Below are positions 25,026 through 36,520 of a DNA stretch of 64,000 bases, piece by piece. Source of the stretch: Glycine soja (Eukaryota > Streptophyta > Magnoliopsida > Fabales > Fabaceae); contig NC_041021.1 in NCBI RefSeq assembly GCF_004193775.1, forward strand, positions 35,537,718 through 35,601,717, in the 5' to 3' direction. How positions within the stretch are numbered: the stretch's first letter is position 1; every line of letters starts with the position of its first letter. The notes under the pieces were generated by a model. The model worked only from the letters and a program-made list of their open reading frames with translations, was not told where the DNA came from and searched no databases. The translations under genes and the position numbers were made by a program.

Positions 25026-26191
25026 TGTTAGAACTTTTGGCAAGCGTACCAATTGTCGTTGTAGGTTTCACACTTATAAAAGAGTTTGTTTCCACAAGGA
25101 CTCGACTTTACTAAATTCATTCGGATAAATGTTATCAGTTTAATAGTTATGTACAAATTTAATTGAATATAATTGGTTTTGGTTCAATAAACTAAAGATA
25201 ACTTAAAGTAAAAGAATAGTAAAAATAAAGGATTTACAAATAACGAAAATTACGGGAATAACGGAATTAACGGAAATAACGGAATTCAGTGCGTCGAAAA
25301 TACATAAATTACGGAAAGAATAATCACAACTTTAATTAATTCAAGAAAACATAGGATTGGATTTCATTGTTTATACCCTTAGTATCCTAATAATATTAAC
25401 ATATATAAATCATTTTCTAACATTATTGATGCACACATAGTTATCCCAAATCGATCCCTTGCACTTGGAACCTAAGAATATTTACTAAATATCGATCCCT
25501 CGCATATGCACTAAATACCCCAGCTTTACAATTATATTCTCGTGCTTTTTGCAATACTTATATAATACCAAAAGGGATACATAAGGGTACATATATTACA
25601 TCCAATCCTTAAGAAAAACTAACCAATCATTGCGTAGAGCACAAGACTAACAAGAGAAATGACGAAGGAAGTGATCCACGGTTGCAACTTTGTAGTGCCT
25701 TGGCTCCATTTTTCCTTTTCTCCTTCTTCTTCTGCATTTCTCTTTGGTTTTTAGGCTCCTGGATCCTTTTTCTCTTCAACCATGCATGGATATTTATAGA
25801 AAACAACCAAGGAGTGCAGGGAAATTCGCCCAGGCGAATTGTGGCTTAGTGGTGAAGGCATCCACTCACCCAGGCGAGTTGCTTGCTTAGGGCTGAAGTT
25901 ACATTTTTAGCCCATACGAGTTGGATGCTAGCCTGGGCGAATTTAGGGTCAGAAACCTTCATGAAACGACCATTTTACCCTTTCTTTTGGCTTTGTTTCT
26001 GAATCTAACAAACAACCATCAAAACCTACAAAATCATGGAGGAATCTTTCATATTTAAACAACAACAATAGTAAATGTACAATATATATAAAGAAATAGA
26101 GTTTAAGGGTAGTTTATAAGAAAACTATTACAATCAAAGGATTAGTGCTAACAATTTAATCCTAAAAATAACTGAAATTTGGCACTTATCA
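25026..26191 (-). repeat. 3' LTR of the Athila-like element
   Basis: TGTTAGAAC ... TTATCA on the plus strand, 1166 bp. The polypurine tract adjoins its right edge, so this is the 3' LTR of a minus-strand element. TATAAATA lies on the minus strand at 25791-25798. The leader after it contains CGCCCAGGCGAATT and CACCCAGGCGAGTT words (25825-25935). The base before the LTR is copia GAG-pre-integrase coding. Confidence 0.85.
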
Positions 26192-26205
26192 ACTCCTCCC
26201 AACCT
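26192..26205 (-). promoter_or_regulatory. Polypurine tract of the Athila-like element
   Basis: Read on the minus strand as GGTTGGGAGGAGT directly before the LTR start TGATAAGTGCC, preceded by GAGGACAAGC, a wording usual at this place in Athila/Diaspora-type elements. Confidence 0.8.
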
Positions 26206-27172
26206 AGAATCTTGCTTGTCCTCAAGCAAAGTAAAGAAAAAATACCAATAACAAAAAATAAACATGCTTAAAAAATTATGAACATGCTTTGTAAAGAATC
26301 AATCCCCAAACTGATCAGAATAACATTTTTCAAAATGCAACAATGAGAAATGAAAGCACAAAGATGGAATTCACAGAACCAAAATTGAGATTAAGATCAT
26401 TTCATATTTTGTTTCTAAAGAACATTAGAGGAAACAATGGATTCATTGAAACAGAGGAAACATTGGATTCATTGAAACAGAGGAAAACCTCTCAAAGGTG
26501 TATAAATCTCACACAGACAAGTGTTTCATCTCAATTCTAATCACTGATATGTCATAAATCAATTTTGCAAGTCATTTCCCATCAAATCAAAGATAATGTG
26601 CCTAATCATCATGGATCAATAGCTCTTTTAAGGTTGAGCCTGGTTTTGAAGGAAATCTTGATTTTTCTGGATATTCAAACATACCTTGAGAATAGGACAA
26701 CAAACATAAAAATCTAGCTAGTAACTTAAACGAACGATCAGTTCCTATTCTTTTTCGTTTCAACCAAATTATCACTTCTTTCTATTCAGATATTTACGAC
26801 AACCCTGTACATGATTCAAACATTTATTTATCCACAAAGAACTTGTTTTTCCTTTTTCTTTTCTCTTTTCTTTTCTATTTTTGTTCTGTTCTTTTCTGAT
26901 AAATATTTAATTTCCTCTAATACTCATAAAAATAGAGTATTTACATCACATTAGCCACCAAATGATATAAATCCCCATCAAAAAACCCTTGCTCTCCTAA
27001 CTTAAGGTAAGGTAGGAAAAATTTATCCTAGGTTAGTGTTCCAACAAAATATCAAGTGTTTGGCTCAAAGGGCTTGCAAATGATAAAATAATATACATTG
27101 GGGTAGTTGTTTGGCCAGTGGCTTAAAATGTAAAGAAAGAAAGAATGCCTAGATCATATCCATGAATCATAT

Positions 27173-27180
27173 GTTATGAC
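27173..27180. repeat. Target-site duplication of the hAT element, left
   Basis: GTTATGAC, repeated exactly at 29061-29068. Confidence 0.9.
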
Positions 27181-29060
27181 CATGGTTGTTAAAATCGCGC
27201 TTTAACTCATGAAATCATACGATTTTACGATTCCACCAAGGGTCGACGAGTTGAATTGGAAGTAGAATCGAAATCGGAGTAGAGTTGTCCGATTTAGCCC
27301 AGACTCAAACGAGTTTAGGTAAACTCATGAGTCTGCGACGAGTCCGCGAGTTTACAAAATTTTTGAAATGACATCATTTTGAAACTGATTCACTCACGAG
27401 TTGCGACTCCTTGCTGTGCTGAGCTACTCACCGCTGTTCTGCTTTGAAAGCCCTCGCCCCTCAGTTGCGGTCCTCATCTTTGGTGCTTAGTGGTCCTCTG
27501 TTGTCGTCGCTGCCTCGCGGGTCCTCGCTCGCCCTCCAAGCTTTGCTTCACGTCACGATGCTAAGGTAATTTCTTCTCTGCCTCGTGGTGTTCCCTTCCC
27601 CTGCAACTGCAACTCTGCAAGGTTTTTCATGAGCTGTTAGATGCCTCTGGTTGATTGTGCATCTTCCACTATGAGGTCTTGAGTTTTTAGTTTTTTTTAC
27701 TGTTGACCTAACAATGAGCATTTTAGTGATTTTTGTGTGCAAACTTTCTCTTGCCTAAAATTTTCTAAGATAAGTTGAACATAAAAACCACATAGTCTGA
27801 TTTAGTTGTGGGCTTTCATTTGAACAACTCTGGTTAGATCAAATTGTTTGCATTCACTCTATGGTGGGAACAAAGACCTTCCCTTGCCTGGAAGCACTCT
27901 ATGGTGGGATTCTCTCTCTCTTTGCCTCTTGGTTGACCAAGTTGAACCATTTGAAATAGATTGGCCAAAAAAATCTAGCAAACCAAAAATTTCAGTTGAC
28001 AATTGGGTGTAGTTTACAGATTTTAAAAAGATAGTTTGCTTAGTAACAATGGCTCCAAAATATGATCTTTGTGGAGTGCACTTTCAATTGGATGAGATTG
28101 TGAGAACTTTGGTAGTGACTTTTCAAGACCTCAATTTTTATACTGAGCAATGAATTAAAGCTAAATATGAAAATTTAGCTCTGGACATCAGTGCTGAAGA
28201 ATTAAACATTGAATTTTTGTTTGAAAGGATTTTAGCTGAGGGCATGAAAGAAAACTGTTTTAATTTATGAGTTATAATAAATTACTTTCCATTTAATCAA
28301 GTTATTGTCATTTGAGGACAACATAATATATTTGATGATTATTCGAGTGCTTTGTCATTTGTATTCAACATTTTTTTTTCAGACTTTAATTCATTTCAGT
28401 TTGTATTAAATATACACTGTTAGTTTGTGTTGAATTGAAAAGTCAGGCTTACCTCCAGTAATCTAATAATTATTTGTTTTTGGGAATTGCAGGTCAAACC
28501 ATGTATTGCCATGTAGGCCTTCAGGAATCACTTTAGACATCAAAAAATCTTCCTACAAAAAGTTATCATAGTGGTTACTAGCAAATCCACCTTTGGCTTG
28601 GTTTGTGCTGTTAAAAAATGGTTCCATAATTACAATGTCTACATGATCCTTTTCTTATTGACTGATAATTTGTTTTGTAGTTTATTGCTTTAAACTAATA
28701 AGCAAAGAAAGTACAACAGCAGCCATCTTACCAAAGGAACTACGATCCTGGTAAATCAAATCAACTCACTTTTGTTGTGCACATACTATGTGTTGGTTAC
28801 TATCCTGTCCACCGAATACAGTCAAACATACTATGTGTTGGTTTCTCTTTTCTTGGCAGCTTCACAAAGTGCAGTTATGGTTAAAGTTTATTATTTTCAT
28901 TTATTTAAGGGTTGAAATATTTACTTATGATTTTATATAAAAGAATATTAATATATTTTTTTTATTTGAGTAAACTCTTACGATTCTACAATTTGATTCT
29001 ATGAGTCGAGTTTACGGAGTCTCCACGATTCTAGGTAGAATCGCGAGTCTGACAACCTTG
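27181..29060. mobile_element. Non-autonomous hAT-type DNA transposon, 1880 bp
   Basis: An exact 8-bp TSD (GTTATGAC at 27173-27180 and 29061-29068), the hAT size, encloses imperfect inverted ends: CATGGTTGTTAAAATCGCG at the left and, on the other strand, CAAGGTTGTCAGACTCGCG at the right. Subterminal words such as TACGATTTTACGATTC and TACGATTCTACAATTTG recur at both ends. No transposase is visible. The interior is unlike the surrounding gypsy element: a GC-rich leader-like patch (27410-27560) ending in an ATG with a donor site, and a coding-like stretch at 28049-28269, which together suggest a captured gene. Confidence 0.88.
28049..28269 (+). pseudogene. Coding-like stretch inside the hAT element, function unknown
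   Basis: From ATG 28049 the frame reads MAPKYDLCGVHFQLDEIV and on to a TGA at 28151; the same frame continues with protein-like sequence (KAKYENLALDISAEELNIEF) to a stop at 28267-28269. Ignoring the TGA gives about 72 residues of charged, helical-looking protein. I do not recognise it. It may be a captured last exon of a host gene or a transposase scrap. The 15-bp direct repeat CACTCTATGGTGGGA occurs just upstream at 27855 and 27895. Confidence 0.35.
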
Positions 29061-30769
29061 GTTATGACAATTAGAAATTCATGCAAAATCAACTGTAGAA
29101 CATATCAACGAGGACACTCAATGTAAAATCTATGGTTGCATATAGTCACTAAAGCTTAAGGCATGTTTCCATATTCAAATCAAATCAGTATTTCGAAAGT
29201 CGTTCTTTTATCAAGTCTATGCAAAAATATCTGAGTTCATTTGGTATTTGGAAAAGTCCTTCACTGTTTTCATTCTCAGTGTTTTCCAAAAAAATCCTTT
29301 CATTGTGTTATGATCCAAAAATAAGTTTCAAAAATACTGGTTGTTGATTCTTTCCAAAGCATGTTATGTTCAAGAAAATTTTTATGTTTAAGTCCCAAAA
29401 AGAGTTATAATCTATAACTATACTAACATAATATCAAAGCACGCATAAATTAGTCAAAATAAACTCGCGTAAGTTTTTTAAAAAATTCAAAACAATAAAA
29501 AGGTAATAAAGTACTGAAATTTAATACAAAGCGATAATTAAACAACGATAAATAAACATAAAGACAAGTTCACGAGTTTTTGAAGATCATGGATGAGGCG
29601 CTCAGTCTCCTCCAATGAAATAATCAACCAAATCTGCCATGTCTTCATCTTCCTCAGCTCTTTCTCCATCTCCTTGGGCAGCTCCTTGAGCATCTGCAGG
29701 TCCTACCTCCTTTTGAAAAATAGGCATGTCTTTAGGCCATACAACAGTGACTCTAAACTAATCGGGAGTAGGCCAAGGGTAAGGGCTAGGGTTTTGGCAA
29801 TGTTGGTGTAGTGTGTAATGGTAAAAGTTGTCATTTGATGGCATCTGACCCCTACGATTTGCTATCGGCTGGTCAGTCAAATGACACATGTATGTGTGCA
29901 TCTAGAGCTCGATCCTATGCAAGTGGGCTGAGATGGACTCCAAGGATGGTGGCTGATGTGGAGGTGGTGGTGGTGCATCTGTCGTTGGCTGATGTTGCTG
30001 ATCCTGCTTTGGTTGTTGTACCTGCCTTGGCATGCAATATTTTTCAATAAATGATATGTTAATCAGAGGCTGAATGTGTTTTATTGGTGTGACCAGTACT
30101 CCATAGAACTAGTAGAGACCTGTAACTGAGGCAGGAAATTGCAATGCCTTGTTGGACTTTTTTGGGTCCACTGGGTGCCTAGGAGGTTCAGTACCAATAA
30201 ACTGATGGATAACATCTGAAATGAGTTGGGCCACATGAACATCGATTTGCTCCATAATGTTGTAGACCAGCTGACATTTAGGTAGGGTAAGATCAGAGTT
30301 ATGGTCGCTCAGAAGGATATTACTGAGGAGGAAAGTCATCCATATTTGAGTGAGAGTCGTCATGTTGGTATGCATGATTCACAATCATTTCCCTGTCATG
30401 TTCCATATATCACATCCTGGGAAGCAAAGTAGCTTACCTATAGCCTCTTCATCAAAACCTGTAGTCTAACCTCTTCTTGCCGTGTATTCACATTGTTGCC
30501 CCTCCTCTAAGATCAATGGATTCCCTAAAAATTGGTTGATGGCATCTATGCCATAAGGAATCCATTGGCCCCGCACTTTGGAGTGCTTATCGATAACACC
30601 TTCCTCAATAGGCCAGGCATTTGCTTCAGGGTCATATTTAGACATGGGCTCTGTAAGTTGTGTCTAGTGTCTCCTAGAAATCTTTGTTTGAAATTCAAGA
30701 TACTCTGGTGGAAGCTTGCTTGTGGAGCTTCTATGGAGGCTGGATCTTTGAGCTTCAATGAGGTCCTTC

Positions 30770-31565
30770 AATGGTAATTTTTCACCATGGAGATGCAGCG
30801 AAAGGCAAAGGAGAAGAGGAGAGGGGAGGCACCATCCACTAGGGAATAAGCCAAGGAAGAAGGAGCTTCACCACCAAGAATTGCCTTGGATAAGAAGCTT
30901 GAAGAGGATGCTTTAATGGAGGAAAAGAAAGAGAGAAAGGGGGAGCACGAAATTGAAGGAATAAAAGAGGGAAAGAAGTGGAACTTTGAAGTGTATCTCA
31001 TAAGACTTTCATTCATCAAAGTTACAACAAGTGTTACACATGCTTCAATTTATAGACTAGGTAGCTTCCTTGAGAAGCTTTCTTAAGAAAACTTCCTTGA
31101 GAAGCTTTCTTAAGAAAACTTCCTTGAGAAGCTTCTTTGAGAAAACTTCCTTGAGAAGCTAGAGTTTAGCTACACACACCCATCTAAAAACTAAGTTCAC
31201 CTCCTTGAGAAGCTTCCTTGAGAAGTTAGAGCTTAGCTACACACCCCTATAATAGCTAAGCTCACCCCCATGAAAAAAAACATGAAAATACAAAAAAAAA
31301 AATCCTACTACAAAGACTACTCAAAATGCCCTGAAATACAAGGCTAAAACCCTATACTACTAGAATGACCAAAATACAAGGCCCAAAAGAAGAAAAAAAC
31401 CTATTCTACTATTTACAAAGAAGAGTGGACCCAACCTTGGCCCATGGGCTCAAAAATCTACCCTAAGGTTCATGAGAACCCTAAGGCCTTCTTTATCAAC
31501 TCTAGCCCAATCCTCTTGGAGCCTCTTGCTCATGGCTCTGGTAACTGGTCCTTTCCTAGGGAGGA
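30770..31565 (-). mobile_element. Nested gypsy fragment: integrase tail plus LTR-like DNA
   Basis: On the minus strand GPVTRAMSKRLQEDW (31450-31632 frame) is the C-terminal tail seen after integrase in many plant gypsy polyproteins. It interrupts the env-position ORF after GEYD and is followed leftward by non-coding DNA with tandem repeats and an A/G-rich stretch near 30790-30970. I could not fix its ends or a TSD. Confidence 0.55.
31066..31245. repeat. Tandem repeat, about 28-bp unit
   Basis: Units built on CTTCCTTGAGAAGCTTTC and TTAAGAAAA follow one another at 31066-31160, then a longer unit containing TTAGCTACACAC occurs twice (31165-31260). AAGCTT sits in an inverted arrangement in each unit. 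Likely part of an LTR of the nested fragment. Confidence 0.8.
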
Positions 31566-31779
31566 TTGCATCATACTCACCCTTAGCTAATTGGACCCTT
31601 CTTTCCTTGAGGAAAGACCAATCTTTGATCACTTCAAAGCGGCATTGATGTTCCTCACTATGAAAGCGATGTCCATCAAATTCAAATTCTACAGGTGGAG
31701 CTATGCTAGATCCTTTTCATGCAGTGCTCTTCCTAGCTCTTTTAGAGGATAGTTTCTTTGGAGCCATCTGTAACAAAGA

Positions 31780-32815
31780 CAATTTCAACTAGAATTTTAG
31801 CAAAAAATATTTTTCAAGGAATACCAAGCCATTTTGAATTGGTCAATTTATTTTAGCAACCATGGGTGTGAAAGTTCAATCCAAACATCATTTTAAACAT
31901 CAATTCAATCCACCCAAATGCAGTAATTTAAGTCCAAAATAAAATGGTGGTCATTCAAACCCAAAAAGTTTAATTGCCCACTAACAACTCATGTAATTGC
32001 ATTTTAAGGAAACGTGGTAATTTTGAAACTCAATTCATAGCCCCATTCAAGTTATCAATTTGAGTTAATCTCACACCTAAACTAATTACTAAACATGTTT
32101 AAACATTCATAATTTAAAAGAAAACAGTCTAGCCATTGTGACATTTTATTGAACACTTGGTGTGCACACGTTTAGGCATATATAAATGAGGGATTGAGAA
32201 TAATCAGAAAAAAGAAAACAAGTGGAAAAGCAAGAGCGGACCTATTATGATGCAGAACAACAAATCTTTTGAACAAATAGTCATCCAATCATACAAAACT
32301 TTAAATTGCATTTCATTGAAAGGAAAACACAATTCATCAAATAACACATAAACAAAATGTGAAATTTAGACAGAACATGGTTCTTACTAATACGAGATGA
32401 AGTGAAATGCAGAAATTGGAGAAAAGGATGGCACTTGGATGAAATTCTGGGTTTTGAAGATGTAGCCTTCGTGTTTTAAGAGGATGAAGGATTTTGGAGC
32501 TTGAGTTTTTGAAATGAGTGGGGTGAAGTCTGATTTCACCCCCTTTTTATTTTTCTCGCAGACGTTCACTCGCCTAGGCGAGTTAATGGTCTATTTTTTT
32601 TGGTAGAAAATAAAAAATACGGACAATTAATCCCTTATAAATAAAATGATAATCCTAAAAATATTTAAAAATAAAATTAAAACAAATAAATATTTAAATA
32701 ACACAAGTATGAAATCAGACGAGGAAAATAAAATTTTACAAAGTAGGGTTCATAAATACTAGGTTGCCTCCAAGGAGCGCTTCTTTAACGTCTTTATAGC
32801 TGGACATCTTTGTTG
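31780..32815. other. Non-coding gap between integrase and env-position ORF
   Basis: AT-rich, without coding on either strand. It includes the palindrome ACTCGCCTAGGCGAGT (about 32568-32583) and a GAAATCAGACTTCACCCC-type word on the minus strand. In the element's sense direction this would be the leader before the third ORF. Confidence 0.55.
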
Positions 32816-32819
32816 TGGT

Positions 32820-34011
32820 TCAAGCCTCTTGCAGTTGGACAATAGTGATTAGCCTCTCGAAATCTCCACCAAGGTAGTGTTTGATTCTGCTGCCATTCAC
32901 GGTCCATGTCCTTTTGGTGGTTGGGTCCTCCAATGTCATTGCTCCATGTGACATAACTTTTTTGATGATGAATGGTCCAGACCACTTGGATTTCAGCTTA
33001 CCTGGAAACAATCTTAATCGAGAATTAAATAACAATACCTATTGATCAGACTGAAAATTCCTTTTTGAAAGCTTTTTGTCATGATAATTTTTTTACTTTT
33101 TGCTTATAAAGCTTGGAATTCTCATAAGCTTGAACCCTTAGTTCCTCCAATTCATGGAGTTAGAGCTTCTTATGTTCACCAGCTGCATTTGCGTCGAAGT
33201 TCAGAAATTTTCATGCCCAATAAGCTTTATGTTCCAACTCAATAGGTAGGTGACAAGATTTTCCATAGACCAATTGGAAAGGAGTAAGTCCTGTGGGGGC
33301 TTCGTATGTTGTTTTGTATGCCCATAAAGCTTCATCTAGCTTTTGGGACCAATCCTTCCTTGATTGAGAAACTGTTTTTTCTAAAATTTTCTTAACTTCC
33401 ATGTTAGAAACTTCAGCTTGCCCATTGGTCTAAGGGTGGTAAGGTGGGACTACCTTGTGTTTGACACTGTAGTGTTGGAGGACTTTTGTGAGTTGGGCAT
33501 TACAAAAATGAGATCCTCCGTCACTGATTAGTACCCTGGGTGTGCCAAACCTTTAGAAGATATTCTTTTTTAGGAAGTGAATAACGTTTTTTGCATCTGC
33601 ATGTTGTACCGCTACTACTTCCACCCATTTTGTTACATAGTCCACAACCAATAGAATATATTCATGTGAGTAAGATGAAGGAAATGGACCAATGAAATCT
33701 ATCCCCTAGCAGTCAAAAGCTTCAATTTCCAAAATACTTTGCAGTGGCATTTCATTCCTTTTGGAGAGTCCATATGTTCTTTGACATTTGTCACACCTTC
33801 GGACGTATTCATTAGCATCTTTGCACAAGGTAGGCCAATAAAAACCAGATTGGAGAACCTTGACAACAGTCATTTCTCCATTATAATGGCCTCCATAAGG
33901 TGAACTATGGCAATGCCACAATATGCTTCTTGCTTCCTCCCTGAAAAAATTCTTCTTTTGGTGCCAATTTAGATCATCAGGGAGTACACCAAATGCTTTA
34001 AAATTAGCCAT
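32820..34011 (-). pseudogene. Athila-like integrase, broken
   Basis: Minus strand: a His-His-Cys-Cys zinc region (HCHSSPYGGHYNGE ... RRCDKCQRTYG, within 34011-33706), a core with DFIGPFPSS, LISDGGSHF and TNGQAE words (33700-33400), then [20 protein letters not shown] and VYGKSCHLP (33402-33211), and the C-terminal KWSGPFIIKKV (33035-32820). In-frame stops break it at several points, for example after EAFDC. Confidence 0.85.
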
Positions 34012-34039
34012 CTTAGCAAACCATGGCCTTGTTCAAATG

Positions 34040-34990
34040 TCAAAATAACTTCTTGTCAGGAAACTTTTCTTGAATCTCAGGTCCTTGTGTGGTCACCTCA
34101 TCAATAGTCAGCCCAGGCAGATGATCAGCTACATGATTTTCACTTCCTTTTTTTATCCTTGATCTCTAAACAAATTCCTGCAATAATAGAATCCAACAGA
34201 TAAGTCGGGGATTAGAATCAACTTTAACCAACAGATATCTTATAGCAACATGATCAGTAAAAACCACAATTTTAGATCCTATCTAATAAGATCTAAATTT
34301 TTCCAAAGCATATACTATTGCAAGCAATTCTTTCTCAGTTGTGGCATAATTAATTTGAGCTTCGTTTAAAACCTTGCTTGCATAGTGCACATGAAAAATT
34401 TTGTTTTTCCTTTGACCCATAATTGCTTTTACTGCATAGTCACTTGCTTCACACATTATTTCAAAATCCAGTGTCCAATTTGGAGCACTGATTATGGATG
34501 CAGAGATCAGCTTCTGTTTCAAAGTATCAAAAGCTTCAAAACATAATTTATCAAAATGAAATGAAACTTCTTTATTCAAAAGATTGCTCAAAGGTTTGGC
34601 AATTTTAGAAAAATCTTTGATGAAATGCTTGTAGAATCCCGCATGTCCTAAAAAACGTTTGATGCCTTTGACATTTGCTAGTGGTGGTAATTTTTCAATG
34701 ACTTTCACCTTAGCTTTGTCAACCTCAATGCCATGCACCGAGATTTTGTGACCCAACATAATGTCTTCTGTCACCATAAAGTGGCATTTCTCCCAATTAA
34801 GTACCAGGTTTGTTTCAACACACCGCTTCAATACAATGTCAAGATTAGACAAACATATATCAAAAGATGAACCAAAAATAGAGAAGTCATCCATAAATAC
34901 TTCAATACTTTTTTCAATGAGATCAGAGAAAATAGAAAGCATGCACCACTGAAATGTAGTAGGAGCATTACACAGACCAAAAGGTATCTT
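34040..34990 (-). pseudogene. Athila-like reverse transcriptase (second half) and RNase H
   Basis: The open frame 34942-34283 contains EVFMDDFSIFG (YxDD-type active site, here FMDD), FLGHAGFYKHFIKDFSKIAK and the RNase H start (DFEIMCEASDYAVKAIM, HYASKVLNEAQ, TTEKELLAIVYALEKFR). The first part of RT is missing: at about 34985 the frame jumps from the EEEKRLVKIL linker straight to PFGLCNAPTTFQ, which normally lie about 250 residues apart. Confidence 0.88.
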
Positions 34991-35169
34991 CTTGCAAAAT
35001 TTTCACAAGTCTCTTTTCTTCTTCTTCAGAGAGATTTGAATTAATGATGAGTGGTTTTTGTGAATCACCTGCAAGAAAAACATATTTCAAGTATGGATGT
35101 AAGGCTTTCAGATCTATTGTTGTTTCCTTCGGTTTCTTCTTTTATTTCTTCAAAGAGAGATTGGTTGTA

Positions 35170-35660
35170 AGGAATTTATCTGAAGGCATTTAGCTGTTGG
35201 AGACATTCTGAATTTTTCTTTGCTTCAACATCACTCATCTCTTCAAACACTTCATTCAATGTTTTCTCTAACCCATCTTTTCCTTCAATATACTTTTTAG
35301 AGTAAGAAATTACCTCATCCAAGACATCCATTTGAAAACACTCCCCTTTATCTTTTGGGTGCTTCATGGCTTCAAAGACATTAAATTGCACTTCATCACC
35401 TTGGACTCTGACAATGAGTTTTCCATCGTCAACATCAATCATTACTTTGTCGACTTTCACCAATACATCTTCAGTAATACCATAAGGATGCTTGATAGTT
35501 CTGTCAGCTAGTTGCAATGCCATCCTTGTGGGTCTAATTTCAATTTCTCCGATGCGTTTGATCATGGATAAGGGCATGTGGTCGACACTTGCACCTAAAT
35601 CAAGAAGTGCTCTACCCATCAATAACCTCCCAATAGTCATAGGAATTGTGAAACTATTGG
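35170..35660 (-). pseudogene. Athila-like aspartic protease region
   Basis: The frame 35640-35176 reads RALLDLGASVDHMPLSM, the retroviral-type protease site with DSGA changed to DLGA, then GITEDVLVKVD and an acidic linker. It joins gag and RT as in Athila polyproteins. The serine loss and neighbouring stops suggest it is inactive. Confidence 0.85.
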
Positions 35661-35899
35661 GATCTCGTGATTTTTTTTAATGGATTTTTGAATGATTGCA
35701 TTGCATCCTACTTCCAGCTCTACTGTTTTCATCATCTGTGATTCTCCTTTTCTTTTTAAGAAATTTTTTTCATGAATTTGGCATATATCTAAAATACGTT
35801 AGTACTGCTTTTCCTTATCCTTTTCTTATGGAGCGTGTGGATAAGGAAGATGTTGAATTGGCGGATGATTGAGTACAACTTTGCCTTTGTTAGATGTTG

Positions 35900-36520
35900 T
35901 TTTCTTCAATTTTTGCTTATCCGTTTTACTCATTTCCTTCTCCTTCTCTTTAGCTAGTACTTCATTTTTTTGCTTTTTTTTTTACTACTTCTTTTTCATC
36001 ACTCATTTTTACAACTCCTTCATTTGTCCTTTTCTCACTAAACTCACTACCGTCCTTCAAACCAACCACTGTTCCCCTCCTAGTTGTAACTGCCTTACAT
36101 TGTTCTCTTAGGTTGACCTCTGTGGTTGCTGAGAAGGATCCACTTGAGTGCTCAGACATTTGTTTTTCCAGTTTTCCCACTTGAACCTCTAGATTTTTAA
36201 TAGAAGCATTAATGTTCTTTTGGTTTGAGATGGATACCTGTATAAACTGGTTTAAAGTATCTTTTATTTTGGACAATCTATCTGGCCGAGATTATTGTTG
36301 TTGTGGACTTTTATTTGAAGAAAATCCATGTGAGTTATTAGAAGGACCTACAAAAGAAGTGTTATTTGTACCAAAATATGCATTATTATGTGGTCTCCAG
36401 CCATAAGGCTGATTTGAACATGAGCCGCCCCTATAGCATTGGTAGCCTCCTTGAAAGTTTTGTTGAGGTCTGGCTTGGTTTTGCAGATAATGGGCCTCCT
36501 CTTCTTGTTGTCCATCACTA
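35900..36520 (-). pseudogene. Athila-like gag, C-terminal part
   Basis: Minus strand: QEEEAHYLQNQARPQQNF, then a Gln/Asn/Gly-rich stretch (36500-36300) and a coiled-coil part (SIKNLEVQVGKLEKQMSEH) ending in a Lys/Glu-rich run near 35962. This is the usual C-terminus of gag in this clade. The N-terminal two-thirds are absent, cut at about 36520. Confidence 0.8.

Larger units (their letters stand above)
29590..31770 (-). pseudogene. Env-position ORF of the Athila-like element ('putative plant transposon protein' type), broken
   Basis: The minus strand starts with MAPKKLSSKRARKS near 31770 and a following FHSEEHQ...IKDWSFLKERRVQL stretch, the familiar start of this legume retroelement ORF. After an inserted fragment (about 31565-30770) it resumes with a RGQWIPYGIDAINQFLGNPL-like part (about 30590-30520), then MTTLTQIWMTFLLSNILLSD (30375-30109), a proline-rich tail and an acidic end near 29590. 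Its function is unknown in the family; its place after pol has led others to call it env-like. Several stops and shifts make it inactive. Confidence 0.75.
25026..36520 (-). mobile_element. Athila/Diaspora-like Ty3-gypsy element, 5'-truncated, nested in the copia pol
   Basis: Minus strand. Reading leftward: gag C-terminus, protease, RT, RNase H, integrase, a non-coding gap, an env-position ORF of the 'putative plant transposon protein' type, a long 3' UTR, a polypurine tract and the 3' LTR (25026-26191). The 5' LTR and the start of gag are absent; at about 36520 the sequence returns abruptly to copia pol. The RT has also lost its first half (junction near 34985). Stops occur throughout. It hosts a hAT element (27181-29060) and another LTR-bearing fragment (about 30770-31565). 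The clade call rests on domain order and motifs. Confidence 0.85.
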
